A DNA stretch of 21,783 bases. Source: a virus. Position numbers and translations under genes: made by a program. The notes under the pieces were generated by a model, which was not told the origin of the DNA, made no database searches, and saw only the letters and a list, made by a program, of their open reading frames with translations. The stretch lies in IMG/VR virus record IMGVR_UViG_3300042542_001845, positions 1-21,783 of that record. One strand, 5' to 3'. This document shows positions 1 to 7,562 of the stretch, piece by piece. Each line of letters starts with the position of its first letter. Positions within the stretch are counted from its first letter, which is position 1.

Positions 1-1
1 C

Positions 2-1759
2 ACCGCGAAATTCGTCAATATGATGAACGCGACGAAGCAGCAGGAAGCGGCTGAACGTCAAGCCCAGATAGCGCAGAAAACGCTAGATTTGAAGACGAAA
101 GAAGACGTGCGCGAAGAAGCGTTGCAAATCCCAAGATTAACTAAGATGCAGCAAGAGAACGCCATACAAGCGTTAACTATGTTTCGTGACGCCGTTGGTG
201 ATATAGATGAAAACGATATTAACGCAAAGGAAGCTGTGCGCGCTGACTTAGTAGCGCGAGTACCGGGCTACGATAAGTTTCTTCCGCCAGCATCATCGTG
301 GACGGGCGATAAAATAAAACGTCTGATGATGGATTCGGCAAAAGAAATAGACAAACTTTACGCAACACCAGTTGCAAGCGTATCTGTTAACGACCGCACA
401 GGGCAGACAACCAGCATCACTGCCGGCGGCTTAGACCCCCGCGCGGAAGTTATTGGTGAAGTCGCGCCTAGAACACCGACGGCGCCGCCAATGGCGGCAC
501 CGCAGGCAGCACCGCAGCAAACAACGCCCGGCCCAATACCAGTAGGTAAGTACGGCGAAACTAGAGTTGCGCCTGACGGTGGGCAACTTGACGATTTTCA
601 GCAAGATCATGTTCGCCGAATGAAAGAAGAGTTGGGTATGACCAATACCCCTGCGTCCTTTACGCGCGGCGGCATGGGGCAGATGTCGCCGGCCATGGTT
701 CCCGCCATTATTGACTCTGCAATGAAAACTGGCGTCATGGCGCAGATCGACCTTGATCAGATGTTAGCGATGACGCCCCCGCAAGCCCGTCAAGGGATTA
801 TGGATGTAATCCGCGACAGCAAGATTGCTTTGCAAGCTGACGCACCATCGTTGGCCGCTAGCGCAATGAACCAGCAGCAGCCAATGGCCCCTAATCCAGT
901 ACAAAGACCTGAAGCAAGGTTTGCTGATATGCGCGGCCCAGCGCCGCAATCGCGGACGGCTAATCTTGGTGGCGATATGGCGCCAATGCAGAATGTGATG
1001 GCACAATCGCAGGGCCGCACACCGTTTATAGCGCGCCGCGAATCGCCGGCCCCCGGCATTTACGGCGTACCCACGCAAGATGTGGCGGCGACATCGCGCG
1101 CCACGCGTCCGTCAAAGCAAGAAATGTATGACGCGGAAGCAGCAAAAATTAAAGCGCAACGCGATGCTGGGCCTCCGCCAGTAACGGCGCAGCAGAAAAT
1201 TGCACGTAGGAGTGAAGTGGCACAGGCGTACAGCAAAACGCAGACGCTCATAGACAAAGCGTACAACCCGAAAGAAGGCATTATCTCGATTGCCAATAAA
1301 ATCAAATCGCTTTCGGATGACCAGAAGGAAGCCATTACTGGCTACAGCGGGTACGTTCCTTCGTTCCGCGAATCCAGTAGAGAAGCGGACACGCTTTTTG
1401 GGAACTTAAAAGGTGTTGTTACGTCGCTAGGTAAAGATGCTGCCGCTGCTTCTGGCGCAGTCGGAAACATGGCGGTGCAAGAATGGAAGATTGCTGCCGA
1501 CATGATTGCCAATCTTGATCTTGCAACTATGACGCCGCGCGCGCTTGACGCGCAGATGGACCGTATCATCGAACAAGTTAGCAACGCAACCAAACTTGCT
1601 GAACGCGTGTACGGCATTCAGTACGGCGAGGATGTTAAGCAATACCCTGATTTTAAACTAAGAGGTTCTCCGCCCGCCAGACCAAAAACGCCTGTAGTTA
1701 AAGGTGGGTCTAGGATTTCGCCTGACATTCAAAAGATATTGAAAAGCCGCGGCATATGA
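2..1759 (+). CDS. Internal virion / ejection-type structural protein, 5' end cut by window
   Basis: The reading frame is open to the left edge. The first Met codons (20 and 23) have no Shine-Dalgarno sequence, so the gene most likely starts outside the window; about 585 codons are present. The N-terminal part is charged and helical. The middle (roughly residues 150-380) is rich in Pro, Ala, Gln and Met and looks disordered. The C-terminal 200 residues form a compact helical domain with a stretch GNMAVQEWKIAADMIANLD, which resembles the end of large podovirus internal or DNA-ejection proteins as I remember them. That family assignment is inference; the late structural context (portal module at the other end of the window, lysis genes downstream) agrees. 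The stop codon overlaps the next start as ATGA, so the two genes are coupled. Confidence 0.6.
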   Translation, partial: TAKFVNMMNATKQQEAAERQAQIAQKTLDLKTKEDVREEALQIPRLTKMQQENAIQALTMFRDAVGDIDENDINAKEAVRADLVARVPGYDKFLPPASSWTGDKIKRLMMDSAKEIDKLYATPVASVSVNDRTGQTTSITAGGLDPRAEVIGEVAPRTPTAPPMAAPQAAPQQTTPGPIPVGKYGETRVAPDGGQLDDFQQDHVRRMKEELGMTNTPASFTRGGMGQMSPAMVPAIIDSAMKTGVMAQIDLDQMLAMTPPQARQGIMDVIRDSKIALQADAPSLAASAMNQQQPMAPNPVQRPEARFADMRGPAPQSRTANLGGDMAPMQNVMAQSQGRTPFIARRESPAPGIYGVPTQDVAATSRATRPSKQEMYDAEAAKIKAQRDAGPPPVTAQQKIARRSEVAQAYSKTQTLIDKAYNPKEGIISIANKIKSLSDDQKEAITGYSGYVPSFRESSREADTLFGNLKGVVTSLGKDAAAASGAVGNMAVQEWKIAADMIANLDLATMTPRALDAQMDRIIEQVSNATKLAERVYGIQYGEDVKQYPDFKLRGSPPARPKTPVVKGGSRISPDIQKILKSRGI

Positions 1760-3762
1760 GCGCGTCTGATTTACGGCGTCTGGAAACAGGCATCCGCCAA
1801 GCGCACAAGCAAGGCGACACCAAAACGGTTGACGTTCTTGGTGCAGAACTGCGGCGCGTCCAAAAAATGCAGCCACCAAAGAAAGCGCCGCCTAAGCGTT
1901 CGTTGGTTGGCGCTGCCATAGAAGCTATACCTAATATCCCATCCAGTGCTGCTGAATTTGCAACAGGACTTTACACCGCCGTCACTAACCCCATTCAGAC
2001 GGCTAGCAGTATGATGGATATTGCGGCAGGCGGATTAAAGACGGGCGCGGAAAAAGTACTGCCGAAGAACGTGTACAATTTTATCAATGATATGGACCGC
2101 GACCCCAAATCTGCGGAACGAGCCATGCGTGCGGCGCGGCAATTTGGCGGCCAGATGGCTGACCGTTACGGTACTCGTGATGCCATTTACAATACGCTGG
2201 CGACTGATCCAGTAGGTTTTGCGGCTGATATGTCAACGTTGCTGTCGGGCGGCGCTAGCGTTGCTGGCCGCGCGGGTAAAGTTGGCACCGCCGGCGTACT
2301 AAATAAAATGGCGCAAGCCACAAATCCTGTAAATGTGCTGAAGCCGGCTGGCCGTGCTGTTGCCAAAGCCGCTGGGCGGGCACCACTTAAAATTGCCAAT
2401 GCTTTGGCGCCTAAGTCGGCGGCGTATATGGAAGCCGCCGAAGGGCGTGCGCCTGAACTTATCGCCCAGCTTCGCGCCCCCGGTGAGATCGTACCCGGCA
2501 GCAGACCAACCGCCGCGCAGCAAGCGTCGCCTTTGGGCCTGACTAAGTTTTCTGCAATGGGAGAGACTAGCGCCAAAGCAAAGCCATCTGAATATCTGGC
2601 CCGCGCAAACGAAGCCGAAGCAGCGCGTCTTGCCAGCCTTCGGACAGTTGGTGGAACGCCAAGTGATGTTACGGCGGCGAAAACCGCACGCAGAACAGCT
2701 ACAGACCCGCTATATGCTGCGGCTGAAGCGCAGAAATTCCGTGCCGATCCGAAACTTATGGTGTTGGCGGATGACCCTTACATCAAGCAGGCAATGCCAG
2801 ATGCTGCACGGCTTTCTGCGTCGCAGGGTGTGACGTTTGATAGCAACCCAACGCGGTATATCCACAACATTAAAATTTCGTTGGATAAGATGCTTACGAA
2901 AACCGGCGAGACTGCGTTGGCGTCTACTGAACGCGCGCAAGTTGCAAAGGTAAAGACGCAACTGGTTAATTGGCTGGAGTCTAAAGCGCCTGAGTACGGT
3001 GCGGCACGCACGACATTTGCCGAAAAGTCTAAACCAATTAACCAAATGGAAGTCGGTCAATACCTTGAAGGTAAACTTACTGCATCGCTAGAAGGCGCCC
3101 CAGAGCGCGCGGGTGTGTTTGCTACCGCCGTAAAGGATGCGCCGGGGACGTTGAAGCGCGCGACTACTGGCGAAGCGCGGTATAAGGAACTGACTGATGT
3201 GCTAACACCTGAGCAGGCGGGTGTTGTTAACGCTATACGCGACGATCTAAATCGCGTTCAGACTACCAAAACGCAAGCCCAGAAGGGTGCATCCGCCGCG
3301 CCGCGCATTACTCAGTTGGCGTCGCAAATTGGCGACGCGCCGGCGTTGCTAAACCGCGCCGCAACCATCGCAAACACAATTTGGAACCGTTTGCAGGGGC
3401 GAATTGATCGCAAGTTAGCTATCGAAATTGCTACAGAAATGCTTGACCCGCAACTAGCCGCGGCGGCCATAGAAAAAGCAGCGACGCGGGAGAGAAGGGC
3501 AGCTACAACAGGCCGCGTTACGGGCGCTGTCGGGCGTGGTACAGGTAAAGTCTTGACTTCGGGAGCCGTTAAGGCCGCCGCGCAGACGCAGAACATTATG
3601 ACGCAAGCGCAAAACCAAAACGCCATGAACAACATATACGGGATTACTGATTTCCCTGACTTCGATCCTGAAACTGGTGAGCCGCTGATAGATATTGATT
3701 ACTCCGAAGGGTATCCCGTGCCAATATACGGCACAGTACCCCGCAACATGATGAGGCGCTAA
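1756..3762 (+). CDS. Large Ala-rich virion protein, putative DNA-ejection protein
   Basis: This 668-residue protein begins at an ATG overlapping the preceding stop (ATGA). No enzyme motif is visible. It is strongly enriched in Ala, Lys, Arg and Thr. Residues about 50-220 hold weakly hydrophobic Gly/Ala helices; the rest is long helical segments. The C-terminal 40 residues change to an acidic, Pro/Tyr/Asp-rich tail (DFPDFDPETGEPLIDIDYS) ending in Arg-rich NMMRR. Such amphipathic, alanine-rich proteins at the end of the structural cluster just before lysis genes are commonly internal virion proteins that leave the capsid with the DNA. That role is inferred from composition, size and position. 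It could instead be a tail-associated or scaffold-like protein. Confidence 0.55.
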   Translation: MSASDLRRLETGIRQAHKQGDTKTVDVLGAELRRVQKMQPPKKAPPKRSLVGAAIEAIPNIPSSAAEFATGLYTAVTNPIQTASSMMDIAAGGLKTGAEKVLPKNVYNFINDMDRDPKSAERAMRAARQFGGQMADRYGTRDAIYNTLATDPVGFAADMSTLLSGGASVAGRAGKVGTAGVLNKMAQATNPVNVLKPAGRAVAKAAGRAPLKIANALAPKSAAYMEAAEGRAPELIAQLRAPGEIVPGSRPTAAQQASPLGLTKFSAMGETSAKAKPSEYLARANEAEAARLASLRTVGGTPSDVTAAKTARRTATDPLYAAAEAQKFRADPKLMVLADDPYIKQAMPDAARLSASQGVTFDSNPTRYIHNIKISLDKMLTKTGETALASTERAQVAKVKTQLVNWLESKAPEYGAARTTFAEKSKPINQMEVGQYLEGKLTASLEGAPERAGVFATAVKDAPGTLKRATTGEARYKELTDVLTPEQAGVVNAIRDDLNRVQTTKTQAQKGASAAPRITQLASQIGDAPALLNRAATIANTIWNRLQGRIDRKLAIEIATEMLDPQLAAAAIEKAATRERRAATTGRVTGAVGRGTGKVLTSGAVKAAAQTQNIMTQAQNQNAMNNIYGITDFPDFDPETGEPLIDIDYSEGYPVPIYGTVPRNMMRR

Positions 3763-3764
3763 CA

Positions 3765-3944
3765 ATGGCTACTATCGACGAAACACAGGCCCAACTTAAC
3801 ACGCACGAACAGGTCTGCACGTTCAGGTACGAGAGCATCTGCGCGCGGCTGAAGCGTCTTGAAACCGTAGGTATGACCGCGACAGGTACGATCATTGTGC
3901 TGCTGATTGGCATACTGGTAAGCATCCTGCAAAAAGGTGTCTAA
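3765..3944 (+). CDS. Small coiled-coil plus C-terminal TM protein, XhlA-like topology
   Basis: A 59-residue frame starts two bases after the previous stop. Residues 1-36 are polar and helical (QAQLNTHEQVCTFRYESI then CARLKRLE), with spacing suited to a short coiled coil. Residues about 38-55 form one strong membrane segment (TGTIIVLLIGILVSIL), and the tail is QKGV. This N-out soluble helix plus C-terminal anchor is the layout of XhlA-type lysis accessory proteins. Only the topology, not a sequence signature, supports that here. It is the first gene of a lysis cassette. Its stop codon is fused to the next gene's ribosome-binding site (TAAGGAG). Confidence 0.7.
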   Translation: MATIDETQAQLNTHEQVCTFRYESICARLKRLETVGMTATGTIIVLLIGILVSILQKGV

Positions 3945-3953
3945 GGAGAGCGT

Positions 3954-4136
3954 ATGCGCGTAGTCAGCTTACTGCTAGCGGCGCTGGCGCTGATGGGCTG
4001 CCAAGACCGCTACCGCTACGATTGCCAAGACCCTGCGAACTGGCAAGCCGAAATCTGCAAGAAGCCCAAGTGCATCGCTATGGGCTACTGCACCGAATGG
4101 CTAATAAATACGGGTGAAGAAAATGAAGCCGACTAA
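3954..4136 (+). CDS. Small Cys-rich phage lipoprotein
   Basis: This 60-residue protein starts at an ATG behind a good AAGGAG site that overlaps the upstream stop. Residues 1-16 are a lipoprotein signal peptide: Arg2, a hydrophobic run, then a lipobox-like LMGC with Cys16. The mature part has four further cysteines (24, 35, 40, 46) in a pattern around YRYDCQDPANW and CKKPKC, and an acidic tail. I recall small phage proteins with the same CQDP..W...C..P.C pattern among aquatic phages, without assigned function. Position in the lysis cassette suggests an envelope role, possibly spanin-like, although it lacks the Pro-rich body of Rz1. The disulphide-capable cysteines suit a periplasmic location. 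Confidence 0.75.
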   Translation: MRVVSLLLAALALMGCQDRYRYDCQDPANWQAEICKKPKCIAMGYCTEWLINTGEENEAD

Positions 4137-4398
4137 CGAATGGTCGCCAGAGGAACTGCTGCGGTTCATCGTCGGCATCGTTCTGTCGCTGACACTTACC
4201 TTTATCGTTGCGACTGTGCTATACTCGTTGGTGTTTGTATCGCAGCCAATGGAAGGGCAGTCCCCTAACGACGCTGAGTTTTTTAAGTTGATCAACCCGA
4301 TAGCAACGTTCATTGTCGGCGCGTTGGCAGGATTGATGGCTGGGCAGGGCAGCGGCCCTATGAAGAAAAAGGATAAAGAAGATGAACTTCCTAAATAG
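4123..4398 (+). CDS. Small membrane protein with two TM segments, holin-like
   Basis: The ATG at 4123 (91 residues) is preferred over an in-frame GTG at 4114, since GGTGAAG lies just upstream. The start overlaps the end of the lipoprotein gene. After a short polar N-terminus, residues about 15-41 form one hydrophobic segment and residues about 58-77 a second (INPIATFIVGALAGLMAG), followed by a Lys/Glu-rich cytoplasmic-like tail. Size, two helices, charged tail and location before an endolysin fit a holin or holin partner. The second helix region closely resembles that of the next gene, so the pair looks like an old tandem duplication. The downstream start lies inside its last codons. Confidence 0.65.
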   Translation: MKPTNEWSPEELLRFIVGIVLSLTLTFIVATVLYSLVFVSQPMEGQSPNDAEFFKLINPIATFIVGALAGLMAGQGSGPMKKKDKEDELPK

Positions 4399-4834
4399 TT
4401 TTGAAAGCAAGCAAGACGGCGTCAATGATACCGTTGAGTTTGTTATCCGCGTTGCCATCGTCACGCTGTCTGCGGTTATCCTTGTTGTTGTGCTGGCGCT
4501 TGTCGCCGGCTTGTTCATGCCAAACGATGTCGTGGACAGCACTGCCATCCTTGAGATGATTAACCCTGCGTTCCAGACCATCATCGGTGCGCTTGTCGGG
4601 CTGCTTGGCGGCTTGAGCCTTAACGCTAACGCCCGCGACAAGGTCGAGCCTGAGCCAGAACCAGAAGCACCGCTTGAACTGACGCCGGCGATGGCGCCAG
4701 CGGCGGATGATGACGATGATGATGACGATATGGCCCCGTGGGAGAAGTACCGCAACGACCTACGCTACGACGCCAACGGCGACGGCGTGGTTGACGCAGA
4801 TGACTTCCCTGATTGGCGGAGTGCTGAACGATGA
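4382..4834 (+). CDS. Holin-like membrane protein with acidic tail and EF-hand-like loop
   Basis: The ATG overlaps the previous gene by 17 nt. In this 150-residue protein, residues about 17-45 are one hydrophobic segment and residues about 57-80 a second, which contains INP then GALVGLLGG as in the neighbour. The C-terminal half is soluble and very acidic: a Pro/Glu repeat, a run of eight Asp, then YDANGDGVVDADDF. The last fits a 12-residue EF-hand or dockerin-type calcium loop with Asp1, Asn3, Asp5, Gly6, Val8, Asp9 and Asp12. Holin-like function is inferred from topology and position; calcium binding is inferred from the loop pattern. The stop overlaps the endolysin start as ATGA. Confidence 0.65.
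   Translation: MNFLNSFESKQDGVNDTVEFVIRVAIVTLSAVILVVVLALVAGLFMPNDVVDSTAILEMINPAFQTIIGALVGLLGGLSLNANARDKVEPEPEPEAPLELTPAMAPAADDDDDDDDMAPWEKYRNDLRYDANGDGVVDADDFPDWRSAER
4769..4804 (+). other. EF-hand-like calcium-binding loop within the holin-like gene
   Basis: These 36 bases encode DANGDGVVDADD, which meets the canonical loop rule (D-x-[DNS]-x-[DNS]-G-x-[ILV]-x-x-x-[DE]) at every ligand position. Position 12 is Asp rather than the usual Glu, as in dockerin loops. Only one loop is present, and eight consecutive Asp lie about 14 residues upstream. Confidence 0.6.
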
Positions 4835-5442
4835 GCCTTATAAACCTTCAACAGAAAATAGGAGTAACGGCAGATGGCGCGTTCGGCCCGGGCACATTTA
4901 AGGCGGCTGCGGCTTATTATAAGCTATCACCTAATCGTGCAGCGCATTTCTTTGCTCAAACGGCGCATGAGTCGGGCAACTTCAAAGCGTTCAGCGAGAA
5001 CCTGAACTACGGCGCTAAGGGTTTGCGCGGCATCTTCCGTAAGTACTTCCCGACCGACGCGCTGGCACGCGCCTATGAGCGCAAGCCTGCAAAGATTGCT
5101 AACCGCGTTTACGGCAACCGCATGGGTAATGGCGACGAAGCGTCAGGCGAAGGTTTTGCTTTTCGCGGGCGCGGAGCCTTACAACTCACTGGAAAATTTA
5201 ACTATTCTGAGTTTGCTAAGTATGTGAACCGCCCTGACGTGATGACGAACCCCGATCTGGTGGCGACAGAACTGGCCTTTGAAAGTGCGCTTTGGTTCTT
5301 TGACAAAAATAAGCTATGGTCCATCTGCGACCAAGGCATCAACGATGCTGCCATTCTGGCGCTAACGAAGCGGATCAACGGGGGCACACACGGCCTTGAT
5401 GACCGCAAACTGAAAACCAAGAAGTACGCTGCTTGGTTGTAA
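4831..5442 (+). CDS. Endolysin, GH19 (chitinase class I / lysozyme-like) family
   Basis: This 203-residue protein starts at an ATGA overlap with the holin-like gene. The core (about residues 35-200) is a GH19 glycoside hydrolase of the phage type. It shows AHESGNF (Glu47 the likely proton donor), SGEGFAFRGRGALQLTG (Glu107 the likely second acidic residue, followed by the family's RGxxQLTG stretch) and NYSEFAKYV. Phage members cleave the glycan strands of peptidoglycan. The first 30 residues (LQQKIGVTADGAFGPGTFKAA) look like the end of a PG_binding_1 repeat, so a small wall-binding part may be fused in front. No signal peptide is seen, so release should depend on a holin encoded nearby. The stop is fused to the next ribosome-binding site (TAAGGAG). 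Confidence 0.9.
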   Translation: MSLINLQQKIGVTADGAFGPGTFKAAAAYYKLSPNRAAHFFAQTAHESGNFKAFSENLNYGAKGLRGIFRKYFPTDALARAYERKPAKIANRVYGNRMGNGDEASGEGFAFRGRGALQLTGKFNYSEFAKYVNRPDVMTNPDLVATELAFESALWFFDKNKLWSICDQGINDAAILALTKRINGGTHGLDDRKLKTKKYAAWL

Positions 5443-5452
5443 GGAGAGTACC

Positions 5453-5620
5453 ATGAACTTAAAGAACCTCATCACGAAGATCGCCGTAAAAGAAGTTGCC
5501 GGCAAAATTCAACCTATGGACAACGCGCCGAAGACTACCCTTGGTTGGAAAGCCAAGCTGGCTGGCGTGCTTGCCATCATCGGCGCAGCAGCAACTGCGC
5601 TGTCGCAATATCTGGCTTAG
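5453..5620 (+). CDS. Small C-terminal TM protein after the endolysin
   Basis: A 55-residue frame starts 10 nt after the endolysin stop, behind a strong AAGGAG (5441-5446). The N-terminal 35 residues are amphipathic and basic; residues about 36-54 (LAGVLAIIGAAATALSQYL) form one TM helix. A Trp-Lys-Ala-Lys stretch before the membrane suggests an inside-positive anchor. It may be a holin, antiholin or late membrane protein; nothing decides between them. The TAG stop overlaps the stop of the convergent minus-strand gene, sharing the bases TTAG. Confidence 0.7.
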   Translation: MNLKNLITKIAVKEVAGKIQPMDNAPKTTLGWKAKLAGVLAIIGAAATALSQYLA

Positions 5621-5748
5621 GTTCGCCTAGCCATCATACGCCCGATCAGTATAACCATCGGGCCTAAGTCTTCTGGTGATTGCCCTGCGCGTAGCATGGC
5701 AATCACCATTTCTAGCGCCTCAGCGGTTGCCGCTGCATGGTCTGTCAT
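5617..5748 (-). CDS. Tiny hypothetical protein, 43 residues
   Basis: The minus-strand ATG at 5748 overlaps the stop of the upstream 63-residue gene as ATGA, and the frame runs 43 codons to a TAA. The product is MTDHAAATAEALEMVIAMLR followed by AGQSPEDLGPMVILIGRMMARR, probably two short helices. No family is recognised. The coupled start and the compact convergent end against the lysis cassette support a real gene. Most of its DNA also forms two large hairpins, so the coding and structural signals overlap. Confidence 0.55.
   Translation of the reverse strand: MTDHAAATAEALEMVIAMLRAGQSPEDLGPMVILIGRMMARRT
5640..5708 (+). terminator. Two consecutive hairpins at the convergent junction, possible terminator
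   Basis: The first hairpin pairs GCCCGAT (5640-5646) with ATCGGGC (5657-5663). The second pairs TGGTGATTGCC (5674-5684) with GGCAATCACCA (5698-5708), an 11-bp perfect stem with a 13-nt loop. On the plus strand the second stem is followed by only a short TTTCT, so it would be a weak intrinsic terminator for the lysis transcript. No T-run follows on the minus strand. Both lie inside a minus-strand small gene. Confidence 0.4.
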
Positions 5749-5936
5749 TTCTTTAACCCTATCATAATCTCGACGCGCTCCCGCGCCGTCCGCATGGCAG
5801 AGTAACGCTGGTGCAACCGCCGGGCGATGGCTGGCCGCTTGTGCGTCTTCAGTTCAGCGTCCAGCGCCTGCTTTAGCTGCTCTTCTGTAAGGTCAGACAG
5901 CACGGCAATCATCGACCGCCAGTTTAGTTTACTCAT
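5745..5936 (-). CDS. Small helical hypothetical protein, 63 residues
   Basis: It starts at an ATG that overlaps the end of the helicase gene by 8 nt and ends in an ATGA overlap with the next small gene. The sequence is almost all helix and Arg-rich (RRLHQRYSAMRTARERVEIM), pI clearly basic. I recall similar short proteins next to SNF2-type helicases in other phages (starting SKLNWR or similar), but know no function. A helicase partner or DNA-binding accessory protein is possible from position only. Confidence 0.7.
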   Translation of the reverse strand: MSKLNWRSMIAVLSDLTEEQLKQALDAELKTHKRPAIARRLHQRYSAMRTARERVEIMIGLKK

Positions 5937-7242
5937 TTTTCAATTCCTCTAATGCTATGTCGGACACCGCACGCTTGTCGTGCAGCGCCGCCCATATGCG
6001 TTCGTCGATACTCTTTTCGGTCAGCATTACATAGACCCAGACATCCTTTGTCTGGCCGCTGCGATGCAGCCGCCCGACCGTCTGTTCGTACAGTTCCAGC
6101 GACCACGGCAGCGACAGGAACACCATGTGGCATCCGCCATGCTGTAGGTTCAGCCCGTGGCCTGCCGACTTAGGGTGGGCCAGCAGCAACTCGACCTTGC
6201 CTGCGTTCCAGCGTTCGATGACGTTGTCATCATCCATCGTCTGCGCGTGCGGGAAACGGCGCTTCAGTTCTGCCAACTCTTCCTGATAAGTGTACGCTAC
6301 TAGCGTATTGGCCCGCTGGTTTTCTGCCAGCAGTTCCTCCAGCCGGTCAAACTTGTGGCTGCTGAACCAGATGGACGGCGTGCCTGCGTCGCGGTTGTAG
6401 ACAAAGCCAGACGCCATCTGTTGCAACTTGGTCGTTACCGCTGCCGCGTTCTGCGCTACGATCTGGTCATCACCAAAACGCACGACATACTCGCGCTTCA
6501 TCTTTTCGTATGGCGCACGGTCTGTCAGCGGCACGCGCACCTCAGTAACATGGCATGGCGGCAGCTTGTCCTTGTACTCGCCCGGCTCCAGCACGAACGT
6601 CGCAGGGCGGATGCGCTTCATAACTTGCTCAAGCCCGCCGGCTGCGGGAACCCATTGGCCGAAGTCGCGGTTGGTGCAGATAAAATACTGCTGCATGAAC
6701 GCACCCTTGGCACGGCCCAGCAGCCCTTGGTCAATGATCTTGCACTGGCCGAAGACATCCTCAAGGCCGTTCGACGTGAACGAGCCGGTCAGCCCCCAGC
6801 GTATTTTCATGGACGCCATCATCTTTTCCAGCGCCTTGAAGCGTTTGCCTGATGGGTTCTTCAGCCGCGTCAGTTCGTCGAACACAACGCCGTCGAAACT
6901 GGATAAGTCCTCTAGCTTATCTAGGTTGTCATAGTTAATGACCACCACACTGGCATCGCTCTGAAGTGCTGCGATGCGTTGCGACGGCGTGCCGACAGCA
7001 AGTGCAGGGGCGATGCCAGACCACTTCGGCGCTTCCACCGGCCACACATCTGTGCAGACACGCTTGGGCGCTACCACCAGCCAGCGGTTGACGATGCCGT
7101 CGCGCAGCATCTCATCCATCGCCGTCAATGTAATGGCGGTCTTGCCAGCACCGACAGGCGCAAGGATCATGGCGCGGTCACGCTCGTACAGGAACGTTGC
7201 CGCCTGCTCCTGATATGGCCTTAGCTGAAGCGTTTGAGCCAT
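5929..7242 (-). CDS. SNF2-type DEAD-like helicase
   Basis: Superfamily 2 helicase of the short phage SNF2 group, about 437 residues. I chose ATG 7242 over GTG 7272 because AGAGGA lies about 9 nt before it. Motifs in order: Q-like LRPYQEQAA (residues 8-15), Walker A APVGAGKT (28-35), motif II FDELTRLKN (DEAH box read as DELT), motif III-like WGLTGSF, and motif VI QTVGRLHRSGQTKDVWVY near the C-terminus. Family members remodel or unwind DNA using ATP; the phage role is probably in replication or recombination. The upstream VRR-NUC gene overlaps its start by 22 nt, a frequent pairing in phages and prophages, so the two probably act together. Confidence 0.92.
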   Translation of the reverse strand: MAQTLQLRPYQEQAATFLYERDRAMILAPVGAGKTAITLTAMDEMLRDGIVNRWLVVAPKRVCTDVWPVEAPKWSGIAPALAVGTPSQRIAALQSDASVVVINYDNLDKLEDLSSFDGVVFDELTRLKNPSGKRFKALEKMMASMKIRWGLTGSFTSNGLEDVFGQCKIIDQGLLGRAKGAFMQQYFICTNRDFGQWVPAAGGLEQVMKRIRPATFVLEPGEYKDKLPPCHVTEVRVPLTDRAPYEKMKREYVVRFGDDQIVAQNAAAVTTKLQQMASGFVYNRDAGTPSIWFSSHKFDRLEELLAENQRANTLVAYTYQEELAELKRRFPHAQTMDDDNVIERWNAGKVELLLAHPKSAGHGLNLQHGGCHMVFLSLPWSLELYEQTVGRLHRSGQTKDVWVYVMLTEKSIDERIWAALHDKRAVSDIALEELKNE

Positions 7243-7496
7243 GCGTCTATGTCCTCTATCGACCACAGACACGCGTAGTGCTGCTTAGTGTGTGCCATCT
7301 CTTCTGAAAAGATACGCTGCAACGCAGACAGGCGTCCGTTAGGCTGCTTGATCTCTACGAACCAAGCCTCGCCGTTAGGCATACAGGCTATGCGGTCGGC
7401 AACACCTATCTGTGTCACGCTGCGGAACTTATAGGCAAAACCGCCTAGCGCCCGCACACGTTTACAGAAATACCGCTCTATTTCTTTCTCAGTCAT
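7221..7496 (-). CDS. VRR-NUC domain nuclease
   Basis: A complete stand-alone VRR-NUC protein of 91 residues. The PD-(D/E)XK core is visible: an N-terminal helix, GVADRI with Asp34, then WFVEIKQPNGRLSALQ with Glu48-x-Lys50 and a downstream Gln60. Family members cut branched or flapped DNA (the domain is shared with the eukaryotic FAN1 nuclease). In phages the short form usually lies beside an SNF2 helicase, as here, and is thought to resolve replication or recombination intermediates. It is first in the minus-strand set and diverges from the DUF2800 nuclease gene, with 96 bp between the two starts. Confidence 0.92.
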   Translation of the reverse strand: MTEKEIERYFCKRVRALGGFAYKFRSVTQIGVADRIACMPNGEAWFVEIKQPNGRLSALQRIFSEEMAHTKQHYACLWSIEDIDAWLKRFS

Positions 7497-7511
7497 GACG
7501 AAGGGCTACTC

Positions 7512-7562
7512 CAAAATTTTTTGCATTTCAAGGCTTGCATCAAATTTTGTTGTCTGTATGGT
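7512..7562 (+). promoter_or_regulatory. Candidate divergent control region with weak promoter and inverted repeat
   Basis: Between the divergent nuclease genes, CAAAATTT (7512-7519) pairs with AAATTTTG (7542-7549), and TTGCAT occurs twice inside it (7521-7526 and 7535-7540). The second TTGCAT with TATGGT (7557-7562) at a 16-bp distance could serve as a plus-strand -35/-10 pair for the replication operon, leaving about 30 nt to the DUF2800 start. Matches to consensus are modest. Confidence 0.35.

Noticed and set aside
6355-6934. Long plus-strand frames opposite the SNF2 helicase
   Set aside because: Shadows of a well-supported helicase gene with all motifs on the other strand.
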